DNA of 64,000 bases from Dirofilaria immitis (Eukaryota > Nematoda > Chromadorea > Rhabditida > Onchocercidae), in the NCBI GenBank assembly GCA_024305405.1, contig JAKNDB010000088.1:1-64000 (forward strand), written 5' to 3'. Of this stretch, positions 12,820-22,040 are shown one piece after another. The stretch's first letter is position 1, and every line of letters begins with the position of its first letter. A model generated the notes under the pieces. That model was not told the DNA's origin and made no database searches. It was given only the letters and a program-made list of their open reading frames with translations. The position numbers were made by a program, and so were the translations under genes.

Positions 12820-14236
12820 CGTTCTATCTGCAAAAAAAAGAGATAAATTTCCTAAAACATATATTGAATTAAAACAACATTGGAATGACTTTAACATTCA
12901 CAAAGCGTTTTGTCATCGCAATTATCAACCCCTTCAATGACTGCAATCAACGAGCAAATTTTTTCTGCATTTGAAAAAGAAACGAAGTTTAAGGTAATTG
13001 CTGTATACTAAAAAATGCGATAAATGAATGGCTCGGCACAAATTTATAATTTTCCTAAATTAATTTAACTTTTCTTCAATAAATCAAATGACGAAAAGAC
13101 AGTTAACAATAAACATATGAGAAATATTAAAACAATCTATAAATGGTATGCAGCTATATTTATTAAAGTAAAATGATAGATCGAATTTAATGATTCAATT
13201 ATCAAAGTATGCTTTATTGTTCATTCCCTACTAAACCACTATTGTTGAAAGGATGAGAAAGTATGGAAAATAAGAGAATGAAAAATGACCTTTAATTATT
13301 GATGTGTTTTGCTTATCTAAATATTTGCTTAGGCTAATTTAGACGGTTTTGAATTGGTAAAGGCGATTTATCTCTAATAGACAAATTGTAAAAGTATATA
13401 TGGATATTATAATCTTGATTATCGATCCAATCAATTTATAATATTCGATTAATAATAACTTAACATTTGCTAGAATATTGAAAACCGACCTCTCCTTTCA
13501 TCTTTAAACAATATAACAATTAAAAGAAAAATTGCGGGAGTACTTAATTGCAATACGATATATTGCGTCTCAGTATCGAAATCAATAATGAGAAAATTAA
13601 GAAATTGTACTATTAAAATTGATGACTAACGATTTGTTTGTAAAATTATCACATTAGGAGATTAAAAATTAAATTCCCTCAAATACATAAATTTCAGTAT
13701 TCTATAAAACTCGATACTCTTTGTTTTGCAGATGACGTATCATAACTTGAGAAGTATCGATACATTTTCATGCTTCGGTATATTATATGCAAAAAAAAAA
13801 CCTGTTGTTTCGAAATTACAAAAGTTTTACTTCTATCCAAAAAGTAAAATCAAACAAAAAAATATATACGAACAATTCTAGAACAATGCAAAAATAATAA
13901 ACATTATCTAATCAAGCCTAAAATAATCGATCTTTTTTTCATTTGGAATTAATGAGATATAAAAACAAAAATTGAATTTCTGGAACATTAGAATTAAATA
14001 TGCGAAATGATAGAAGATTAATTCGTAAATTTTAAGCCTAATCACATAACTTATTATAAATACATAATTATATTATAGAAAAGGTATACATTAATATTGT
14101 TATTCACTGAAACGAATTTACAAACTGATGTGTGGTCAATTGATGATTAAAAAAAATACTTACAAGAGCCAAAAAATCTATACCTTAGCAATTAATTCAT
14201 TTAAGAAAATGTATATTGAAAAAAAAATAAAAAGGT
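12820..14236. other. Intergenic, no gene seen
   Basis: Upstream flank of the SCCPDH-like gene. A TTTTTTGCAG acceptor lies eight bases before its ATG, so the 5' end may be trans-spliced or have an untranslated exon here. No other feature is recognised. Confidence 0.4.
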
Positions 14237-14477
14237 TGCATTTATCACCATAGATAAACATATCAATAATGCCATTCATACTTAGTAAAATGACAATATG
14301 CGATATTAAAAATTTTTCGTAATAACATTTGTTTGATTAAGGAAGAAATTTTTGAACTCCTGTAGATATGATATAATCGAAAACATTTAACTTGATATTC
14401 AGAGATGAATTGGACAAATTAGCTACAGAACATTCAGGGAAGTTCCATGTGTGGTATACGGTCGATCAGGCAAAACC
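14237..14477 (+). pseudogene. Third copy of b5-reductase tail, left part
   Basis: Starts with the same TGCATTTATCACC boundary as position 1 and follows it closely for 241 bases. It covers intron and most of exon 6 (from about 14403). The exon is then interrupted by the BEL/Pao element, and the match resumes at 21764. Confidence 0.9.
14473..14477. repeat. Target site duplication, left (AAACC)
   Basis: AAACC directly precedes the 5' LTR and is repeated at 21764-21768 right after the 3' LTR. A 5-base duplication fits BEL/Pao integration. Confidence 0.92.
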
Positions 14478-14780
14478 TGTCGCGAACGCTGATTCGCGAA
14501 ACTCCAACATACAATTACATAATTAAATAAATTTCTTATTGTAAACAAATAAGCAAATAGATTACTCACTGTAAATTAATGCTCATGAAACTATGAATCA
14601 TCCCAGTCATATCTACAAAATTGTTTTTTCACACGTTTTTGTTGTTTATCTAACCAATCTACATCCTTTTGTTTAAACGCTTATTTTCCCACGCTAATCT
14701 CCCTTTTAACCTTACTGTAATGTTTCCTCCACATCCGGTATGTTTCCGGTGCTAGAATTAATCACTCCCACTTCTGGGAA

Positions 14781-14788
14781 GATATAAA
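14781..14788 (+). promoter_or_regulatory. TATA-like box in 5' LTR
   Basis: GATATAAA lies in the LTR about 50 bases before the polyadenylation signal. It is the best candidate for the element's promoter core, and the same sequence is in the 3' LTR. Confidence 0.45.
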
Positions 14789-14838
14789 CCACGAGTGATC
14801 ATCATCAAGTGGATTGTTATCACTTAAATACAATCAGT

Positions 14839-14844
14839 AATAAA
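14839..14844 (+). terminator. AATAAA polyadenylation signal in LTR
   Basis: AATAAA follows the TATA-like box within the LTR. In the 3' copy it would direct 3'-end formation of the element's RNA. Confidence 0.45.
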
Positions 14845-14965
14845 CGTTTCGGCTTCACGGTGTACGCTCAATACAGCTCCACTACACCCTACTCAATCCC
14901 CAACACTGGTGACATTTGGTCCCCTCGACGTCAGCTCACGCCCAATAAATATGCGACATAAATTT

Positions 14966-14982
14966 TGGTGCCCGAGGTGAGG
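14966..14982 (+). other. Primer binding site
   Basis: TGGTGCCCGAGGTGAGG starts eight bases after the 5' LTR. It begins TGG, as expected for pairing with the CCA end of a tRNA. The tRNA species was not assigned. Confidence 0.6.
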
Positions 14983-14986
14983 TACG

Positions 14987-16795
14987 ATGTCAAGTACCAT
15001 CATTGCCAGTATTCAACCAGCGAAGAACAGGTTAGTCTTTCTTCTTCAAGAAATAAATTCCCTAGAGTTAGAGTGCCCGAATCCGAATTTGTCACTCGAA
15101 CAACAAGGAAATCTTTATACAACAAGGAAACAAGTACTCGAAGATAAACTAGATAGAATCCAATTATGCGTTAAGTCGCTTGAAGACGCATATGATAAAT
15201 GGCTTAAATTTATTCAAACCATCACTGCAACAAAAAAAAGGAATGAAGAAGAAAAGGCTTACGAATCAATTACCGAAGGTGAACATGAACTATTCCAAAT
15301 AATACATGAGGGGAAAGAGGCGTTGCTAACATTAACAAAATATAAACGTGAAGCCGAACAAAAGTCGGAACTATTATTCAAGAAGATGGGAAAGGTACAG
15401 GAAAAATTAACTCCTTCGAACTCTACGGTCAATCTTCCGCAATTATCCCTTCCTATGTTTACTGGTGATCCCAGGCAATGGCGTCAATTTTGGAGCAGCT
15501 TCACTGCAGCTGTCCATTCACAAGCAATTCCTGAAATTCAAAAGTTAAATTATTTGTATTCGTGTCTCAGAGGAAACGCGCTAGAAGCGATATCGGGATA
15601 TGACATTGCACCAGAGAATTACGAAATTATAAGACGATTACTTAGAGAGAAATATGGTGATCCCTCGACAGCAACGGCCATATTATATGAGGAACTCAGA
15701 TCCATTAAAAGAGACGAAAAGGAATGGGTGAGAATGATCGAACATATTGAAAGAATAATACGTCAACTAGAAGCACTAGGTGAGGATATGGAGCAATCAA
15801 GTATTGAGCATTGGATTGAGGATAAGCTGCCACATTGGATCTTGGATAAAGTATTTGAGCAAAAGGAGAAGGATGCGCCCTGGACAGTTTCAAAACTAAG
15901 AGATTTCTTGTTAAAGAGAGTCACTCGATGCGAAAAGGTCAAATTTTGCAAAACACCAAGCGCACATACTGATATTAAACCTACAATCAATAAGACAGGA
16001 CCAAAGTTGAAATATAGTCCTGGAGGATCATCAGCACTATCAATGGTACATAGCAATTCAAAACTATTACCATCTACAGGTCGAAGTATTCAACACTCTT
16101 CGCAACCCGCGGTAGCTAAAAGACCGTGTGTATTTTGCAATCAAAATCATTGGGATAGCGAATGCGATGTCTATCCGACTGCTGATGGCAGAAGAAGTCG
16201 CCTCAAATTATTGAAGAAATGTTTTATCTGTTTTAAAGACAGTCACTTTAGTGAGAGGTGCAAATTAAGGAAACGATGTTTTTATTGCAAAGCCTTTCAC
16301 AACAGTGCGCTATGTAGAAATAGAAAGACAGCCTCTTCAAACAATCTGGTTAATTCCGATGTCAAGAATGTTCACGAAAATCTTCGAACGCTCCCGAAAA
16401 CGGATTGTCCGGCATTCCTCAGTAACTCAAGCAATACCGCTCAAGCAAACGTCGCAAACGGAACTTTACTCCTATGTAAGGAAATAAAAGTTTTTAATCC
16501 TACTCAGCCCCAACGGCAAGCGAAGGCTTTAGCACTATTCGATTCAGGATCGCAACTATCCTTCATTTCTCAGAAACTAGCGCAACAGTTGGAATTAACA
16601 GAAACTGACAAACAAATCATTAAAATAACTCCATTTGGCGTAAAGAATCCAACGCCCTACCGCACAGTTTCTACTCAATTGAGCGTACAAACAGTGGACA
16701 ACGATGTTGTAACATTAGCGGTTAATGTGGTTGATCATATAACTAACGAATTGCAAGTGGTGATTCCCCGAAGAAAGACAAATTTCAAATACTAA
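14987..16795 (+). CDS. BEL/Pao gag and aspartic protease (5' part of polyprotein)
   Basis: 602 residues. Residues 1 to about 130 are charged and likely coiled coil. Residues about 140-310 form the gag-like domain seen in Pao elements, with LPMFTGDPRQWRQFW and RLLREKYGDP. Residues about 380-445 hold a cysteine/histidine-rich nucleic-acid-binding region (CVFCNQNH, CFICF, CFYCKAFH). An aspartic protease active site, LFDSGSQLSF, is near residue 518. The frame ends at TAA (16793-16795) after a run of arginine and lysine. In the next frame the protease continues (ILVGADHFFKF), so the stop is a frame loss and not the natural end of the polyprotein. The protease cleaves the polyprotein during particle maturation. 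Confidence 0.9.
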   Translation: MSSTIIASIQPAKNRLVFLLQEINSLELECPNPNLSLEQQGNLYTTRKQVLEDKLDRIQLCVKSLEDAYDKWLKFIQTITATKKRNEEEKAYESITEGEHELFQIIHEGKEALLTLTKYKREAEQKSELLFKKMGKVQEKLTPSNSTVNLPQLSLPMFTGDPRQWRQFWSSFTAAVHSQAIPEIQKLNYLYSCLRGNALEAISGYDIAPENYEIIRRLLREKYGDPSTATAILYEELRSIKRDEKEWVRMIEHIERIIRQLEALGEDMEQSSIEHWIEDKLPHWILDKVFEQKEKDAPWTVSKLRDFLLKRVTRCEKVKFCKTPSAHTDIKPTINKTGPKLKYSPGGSSALSMVHSNSKLLPSTGRSIQHSSQPAVAKRPCVFCNQNHWDSECDVYPTADGRRSRLKLLKKCFICFKDSHFSERCKLRKRCFYCKAFHNSALCRNRKTASSNNLVNSDVKNVHENLRTLPKTDCPAFLSNSSNTAQANVANGTLLLCKEIKVFNPTQPQRQAKALALFDSGSQLSFISQKLAQQLELTETDKQIIKITPFGVKNPTPYRTVSTQLSVQTVDNDVVTLAVNVVDHITNELQVVIPRRKTNFKY

Positions 16796-17444
16796 CAAAT
16801 CGGTGGGGAGAACCCGACATATTGGTTGGAGCCGATCACTTCTTTAAGTTTATCAAAATACAGCAGGAGCAAGAATTACATACAGGCCATATGCTGGTAC
16901 AAACAAGGGGAGACTAGAAGCGATGGGTATCCAAGAGTCTCCGAATGATAATGATGATGAAAAAATACTGGAGCGCTTTCAAAGAACATCATTACCGGTA
17001 CTGGAGATATAAGTAAACTTTGTAAGAATAACATCTCTCCGCAAAATTTTGTATGTACTGTTAGGGCTAATATTAATTCGGAATTAGAAAATTTTTGGAG
17101 ACTAGAAGCGATGGGTATCCAAGAGTCTCCGAATGATAATGATGATGAAAAATACTGGAGCGCTTTCAAAGAACACTTATAAGAAAGAAGGGACGTTATC
17201 ATGTCTGTTGGCCTTGGAGAGATTCTACCCAAAAGCTCAGCGACAACTATGGCTTGTGCATGGGTCGCTTGAAGAACCTAATCACAAAATTACAACACAA
17301 CTCGCTCCTTCAAGTGTATCACAATACAATAATAGAACAATTACAAACGGGTATAATTGAAGAAGTTCCACAGAATGATGAAGTCGGGGTCATACATTAC
17401 CTCCCCATCACGAAGTCTGGAACCCTAATAAAAACACTACAAAA
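16796..17444 (+). pseudogene. Broken polyprotein linker with internal duplication
   Basis: Protease end and the start of the reverse transcriptase are present in shifting frames. A block of about 75 bases at 16914-16987 repeats at 17099-17174 with one A run differing in length. The copy at 16914 interrupts the protein (after a segment ending VQTRGD), while the second copy fits the expected order. The duplication therefore looks like a local rearrangement. Confidence 0.75.
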
Positions 17445-17939
17445 TTGAGAATAGTGTATGATGCGTCAGCGCATCAGAAAGGGTATAAAAGCCTCAATGA
17501 TGTCCTTCACAGAGGACCGGTAATGTTATCCGATCTAGTCGGTGTGTTGTTGCGGTTGCGAATGATGAAATTGGTCATAGTAGCGGATATAGAAAAGGCA
17601 TTCTTACAAATAGGATTACATCCGGATGAGAGGAACTGCACAAGATTTTTATGGGTTAAGAACCTAGATGAAGAGGTATCCGAAAAGAATATCAAATCAT
17701 ATCGATTCAAACGGGTACCATTTGGAGTAATATCTTCACCTTTCCTGTTAGCAGCAACACTCAAATATCATTTAGATAATACGGCAACTAGATTGGCATA
17801 TGAAATAAAACAGAACCTGTATGTGGACAACATCGTTTTGACAGCTGACAATACAGAAGAAGCAATAACTAAATACCTTGAAACCAAAGAAATCTTCAAA
17901 AAGGCAACAATGAATGTGAGAGAATTTTTTATCCAATGA
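17445..17939 (+). CDS. BEL/Pao reverse transcriptase core
   Basis: 164 residues of the polymerase fingers and palm. Visible motifs are RIVYDASA, a [11 protein letters not shown] motif with the first catalytic aspartate, [15 protein letters not shown], and LYVDNIV at the place of the usual YxDD box. The final aspartate is replaced by asparagine. YVDN occurs in other Pao-type elements as I recall, so this need not mean inactivity. The frame is lost after residue 164 and the thumb continues in another frame to about 18050. It copies element RNA into DNA. Confidence 0.9.
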   Translation: MRIVYDASAHQKGYKSLNDVLHRGPVMLSDLVGVLLRLRMMKLVIVADIEKAFLQIGLHPDERNCTRFLWVKNLDEEVSEKNIKSYRFKRVPFGVISSPFLLAATLKYHLDNTATRLAYEIKQNLYVDNIVLTADNTEEAITKYLETKEIFKKATMNVREFFIQ

Positions 17940-18982
17940 CAAGGAATTCAATAAGCGGTTACCAGTAGATGACCTGAATACATCTAATAAGGAAACCTTC
18001 TTCGGACTTAACTGGAACCATAACTTGGACACCATGCAGTTGAGATTGAGACCATGGTCAAACAAAAATTAACAAAAAGAATGATTTTACAGTTCATAGC
18101 ATCACAATACGATCCATTGGGATATTTGACACCGATCATGGTGCGGCTCAAACTGTTCATTCAACACTTGTGGAAGGAAAAATATTCATGGGATCAATCC
18201 ATAAATGACACTGATAAAGAGCAGTGGAAAGTCCTTGTATCAGATTGGCCCAAAATTGTCAGAGAGATACCAAGACATATAACAAGGAACATCAATTCAA
18301 CGGAATTTCACATCTTTATAGATGCGTCAAAACTTGCCTATGCGACTGCTGTCTATATAAGATATACTGACGAGGAATATAAAGTCGCTAAAGCTCATTT
18401 GTTGTATGCTAAATCTCGAATAACGCCAATAAAGGATATATCGATTCCAAAACTCGAGTTGTTATCTCTTCTGATAGGCCGTTAGAGCAGGCCGATTTGT
18501 ATTAAAGCAATTACAATGTCAAGAAAAATATGCAACTGTATTGTCTGACGCAAAATGTGTCCTTTTTGGGTAAAAATGAATCAAAATCACTTCCGCGATT
18601 TGTACAAAGACGGGCCGAAGAAATCCGAAATTCGCATTTTAAGTTGAGATATCTACCGAGTCATGACAATCCAGCTGATATAGCCACAAGAGGGATATCA
18701 CCAATCAGACTGCGTTATAATAAATTATGGTGGAATGGACCGCACTGGCTAGAAAAAGATCCATCACAATGGCCGATTGGAGAGTTCAGTTATAAAGCAG
18801 AAGACGAAATTATGCAAGCAGTGATGTTGAATTTATCAAAGACGGCTACATGTAATCATGCAAACGATAGTATTCGATTTATTGAAGCACACCGTTTTGG
18901 TAAATGGACTAAAATCATTAGAGCGACCGTATGGACCCTCCGATTCATTAAAAAACGTGCAAAATGGACATATTATGGTTAA
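17940..18982 (+). pseudogene. Thumb, RNase H and connection of BEL/Pao polyprotein
   Basis: The frame is open at 18054-18485 with FIASQYDPLGYLTPI and an RNase H-like FIDASKLAYATAVYIRY...SIPKLELLSLLIG. It then shifts to 18530-18982 with LRYLPSHDNPADIATRG, the conserved RNase H end of Pao elements. RNase H removes the RNA template. At least two frame changes separate the parts. Confidence 0.85.
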
Positions 18983-20083
18983 AGTCATTGTCTATTCAAG
19001 GAATCGAAATGACAAAGGACGATTACAATCTAGCAGAATGGTTAATTAGGCAGGCGCAATCCCAGAATTTAACAAGTGTAGAGATAGAAAAGTGGAATCT
19101 TTTCCAAGATAAATGGAGGTCCAACAGTCGACTAGAAAATTCAGAATTGGATAACGAAAGTAAATATCCTATTTATTTACCAAACAAAGATGATATAACT
19201 AAACTCATTATTGAACAACAACATAATAATTTGTATCATGCTGGTATTGCGCATACATTGTCCGCAATAAGACGCAGATTCTGGATTACGAAAGAGCCAC
19301 AATAAAACGAACAATATCCTCATGCATGGCTTGTAGGTGATGGAAGGCAAAACCTTTCAAATTACCACCAATGCCGAATTTACCAGAATCGCGTGTACAG
19401 CGTTCAAGACCATTTGAACAAATAGGTTTAGATTACCTAGGCCCCTCTCGATTAAATCCTCTACTGGAGTGATTAAAAGATGGATTGCACTTTTCACATG
19501 CTTTACAACTAGAGCAGTCCACTTTGAACTGGTTGAAGATTTATCCGCTAAAAATTTTTCTCATATTTTGAGACGATTCGTCGCGCGTAGAGGATACCCA
19601 AAACTAGTACTTAGCGACAATGCTAGTCAGTTTCAATTAGTATTCAGACAAATAATGAACGAAAACGCCAATTTCTTGGCTGAAAAGGGTATGGTCTGGA
19701 AGAACACCATTCCACGAGCTCCTTGGGGCGGTGGTGTTTATGAACGACTCATTAGATTAACGAAAGTAGCCTTAGGAAAAGCGATAGGAAGAAGATTACT
19801 CACTGAGAAAGAAATGATGACGCTAATTACAGAAATAGAAGGAATATTGAACACACGTCCATTGATTTATGTCGGTTTTGATGATTATAGAATTGTACGT
19901 CCCATTGATTTTATTTTACCAACGGCATCATTACATATGCCAATTAATTATGAAAATCATGAGGAGGAATATACGCCATACGTATTGAACACAAGGGACA
20001 ACTTGATCAAGCATTGGTCAAGTATTCTGAAAGCGTTAGATGCCTACTGGAAATTATGGAGAGAAGATTATCTCACTTCTTGA
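18964..20083 (+). pseudogene. BEL/Pao integrase, split frames
   Basis: 18964-19305 ends with an HHCC-like zinc module ([12 protein letters not shown]...RRRFWI). After a frame change, the DDE core is seen: LDYLGPSRL (first D, near 19430), LSDNASQF (second D, near 19615) and WGGGVYERLIR (catalytic E, near 19735). The open core frame is 19469-20083. It would insert the DNA copy with the 5-base stagger seen at the target. The chromodomain-like C-terminal part continues after a frame change to about 20310 (VIQLPNGKQLNRSLNM). Confidence 0.87.
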
Positions 20084-20251
20084 AGAGAACGTGGACAAAG
20101 GGAAATACGTGCTGCTAGACTAGTGGAGGCAAGATAACCGCAAGTGAATGAAATAGTTTTAGTGGTGGAACCCAATAGTCCTCGTGGTATTTGAAATCTC
20201 GCTCGAATAATCAAACTTAATAAAGGTCTAGATGGTTGGACGCGAAGTGCC

Positions 20252-20620
20252 GTGATACAACTACCTAATGGGAAACAACTCAACCGGTCATTGAATATGT
20301 TTTGCCCTATGGAAAACAGCAGCGATAATAATAATGATCGCGAAATCACAGAGAAGCTTTGGCAAGAACAAGACAACTTTGAAAAACCAATTGCTAGTCG
20401 AACTCGAACCGCTAAGAAAGCGGCGGCATATGCTAAGATAACTAGTAAGACAACATCAAATGATCCTTTGAAGGCATTGTCATTGATAACAATGCTACCA
20501 TTAGTAACGGTACAGATGATAAATGCAAACAGCTGCAAATGGACTTCCACAATACCGTTCAATATTCCTGCAAGTTGGAGTTATATATCATCAACTAAAC
20601 CGTCACGATGCACAAGGTAA
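20252..20620 (+). CDS. Integrase C-terminus and start of env-like region
   Basis: The frame opens in the integrase C-terminal motif (QLPNGKQLNRSLNMFCP) and runs through a basic RTRTAKKAAAY stretch. It then reaches a hydrophobic segment (ALSLITMLPLVTVQM) that could act as a signal peptide for a following env-like protein. The frame is lost near 20600. Confidence 0.6.
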   Translation: MIQLPNGKQLNRSLNMFCPMENSSDNNNDREITEKLWQEQDNFEKPIASRTRTAKKAAAYAKITSKTTSNDPLKALSLITMLPLVTVQMINANSCKWTSTIPFNIPASWSYISSTKPSRCTR

Positions 20621-21156
20621 ATGTGTGTACATACACTCATGTTGGAATACCAACCATAAAATATGGTGATCACTACGTTATCGACAAATTGCAGGCCTCA
20701 TCTGTAATAGCTAAAAGAAAAGGAGGTACATTGTGGATAGCACCCTGTAAAACAGGTAGAAAGCCATTCCGAACCATCGAATTCACAGGAGGATTACTAA
20801 ATAAATTTGAGATCGAGAGAATTAATGCTGAGTTGGAGCTTCTGAGCCACCATCACGACACAGATAGTTTGGTGTCGTCACAATACAAGGACGATTCTAT
20901 CTGGGAAGAAATCGCCGAACAGGGAGAAGAACTAATGAATCATGTCGGACAAGAAGTTGACCAAGTGATTCAATTTAATCAAGAAGAACTTGAAAGTGTA
21001 GCAACAAATTGGAAGTTAATAACTATTTGTATCAGTATTGCCGTAATATTACTTATAATAATTGGTCTTAAATTCAAGCTTGTATTCTTACAATCTTTAT
21101 TTTGTTCTTCCCGAAGACGAAATTCTGAATATCATTATCCTTCCTACGGAACCTAA
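20608..21156 (+). CDS. Env-like protein, C-terminal part with membrane anchor
   Basis: 182 residues with cysteines in the first half, an acidic helical stretch (residues about 95-135) and one strong transmembrane segment near residues 140-158 followed by a short basic tail. Position after integrase, a signal-like segment upstream and the anchor topology match an env-like third gene, as known for some nematode BEL/Pao elements. No sequence family was recognised, and it is shorter than typical viral glycoproteins, so it may be truncated or lineage-specific. Confidence 0.55.
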   Translation: MHKVNVCTYTHVGIPTIKYGDHYVIDKLQASSVIAKRKGGTLWIAPCKTGRKPFRTIEFTGGLLNKFEIERINAELELLSHHHDTDSLVSSQYKDDSIWEEIAEQGEELMNHVGQEVDQVIQFNQEELESVATNWKLITICISIAVILLIIIGLKFKLVFLQSLFCSSRRRNSEYHYPSYGT

Positions 21157-21281
21157 GCTTACCCAAGTTTCTGATAAGGAAAATCAAGCATCGGTTATTA
21201 GACTCAATACTTTTTCATATACCCTGAAGACACCCCAGTTAGAATGCTATAATAATTCGTTTTCTCGTCTCCCCTTGGGAG

Positions 21282-21763
21282 TGTCGCGAACGCTGATTCG
21301 CGAAACTCCAACATACAATTACATAATTAAATAAATTTCTTATTGTAAACAAATAAGCAAATAGATTACTCACTGTAAATTAATGCTCATGAAACTATGA
21401 ATCATCCCAGTCATATCTACAAAATTGTTTTTTCACACGTTTTTGTTGTTTATCTAACCAATCTACATCCTTTTGTTTAAACGCTTATTTTCCCACGCTA
21501 ATCTCCCCTTTTAACCTTACTGTAATGTTTCCTCCACATCCGGTATGTTTCCGGTGCTAGAATTAATCACTCCCACTTCTGGGAAGATATAAACCACGAG
21601 TGATCATCATCAAGTGGATTGTTATCACTTAAATACAATCAGTAATAAACGTTTCGGCTTCACGGTGTACGCTCAATACAGCTCCACTACACCCTACTCA
21701 ATCCCCAATACTGGTGACATTTGGTCCCCTCGACGTCAGCTCACACCCAATAAATACGCGACA
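21282..21763 (+). repeat. 3' LTR
   Basis: 482 bases, nearly identical to the 5' LTR: one extra C in a CTCCCC run, AACACT versus AATACT, and two changes near the end. Upstream, CTTGGGAG is a weak polypurine-like primer site. Confidence 0.95.
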
Positions 21764-22013
21764 AAACCTGGCTGGATATATTCAACACGTTTTATTATGT
21801 TATTTATAGAAAAATGAATGGAAAAAATGTACAAATGTCATTGATGTATTGTTTTTTTCGATTTGTTTTAATGCTCTACATATGTGAGTTCAGCATAGTT
21901 AAACTCGACAGTGGGCATAATATTTATCATAAATCCTTCATTGTTCGGTATTTTTAGGATTTGTGGATGCAGAAATGATCCAAAAGCACTTTTATTAAAT
22001 TGTTATTATAATA
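21764..22013 (+). pseudogene. Third copy of b5-reductase tail, right part, with internal deletion
   Basis: Begins with the AAACC target duplication and resumes exon 6 (GWIYST) and the following intron. About 30 bases into exon 7 it jumps to sequence equivalent to about 1017 in the left arm, deleting about 555 bases at a two-base CA overlap. Homology ends near 22013, only 28 bases before the fucosyltransferase stop codon. Confidence 0.88.
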
Positions 22014-22040
22014 CCGTAAATGCCTAGTTAAAAGAACTCT

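Larger units (their letters stand above)
14478..14958 (+). repeat. 5' LTR
   Basis: 481 bases, TGTCGCG to GCGACA, with short perfect terminal inverted repeats. It contains a TATA-like GATATAAA and an AATAAA signal. Confidence 0.95.
14478..21763 (+). mobile_element. BEL/Pao LTR retrotransposon, complete with both LTRs
   Basis: The element is 7286 bases long, with LTRs of 481 and 482 bases that begin TGTCGCG and end CGCGACA, and a 5-base target duplication. Internal order is gag and aspartic protease, reverse transcriptase, RNase H, integrase and an env-like tail, which is the BEL/Pao order. The LTRs differ by three substitutions and one indel, so insertion was recent. The coding part is nevertheless split by several frame changes and a 75-base internal duplication. 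Because nearby single-copy genes show similar one-base losses, some of these breaks may be sequence errors. It sits inside the exon of a duplicated b5-reductase fragment. Confidence 0.96.

Noticed and set aside
15705..16056. Minus-strand frames inside the retrotransposon gag
   Set aside because: They are antisense shadows of the long gag-protease frame, with no features of their own.
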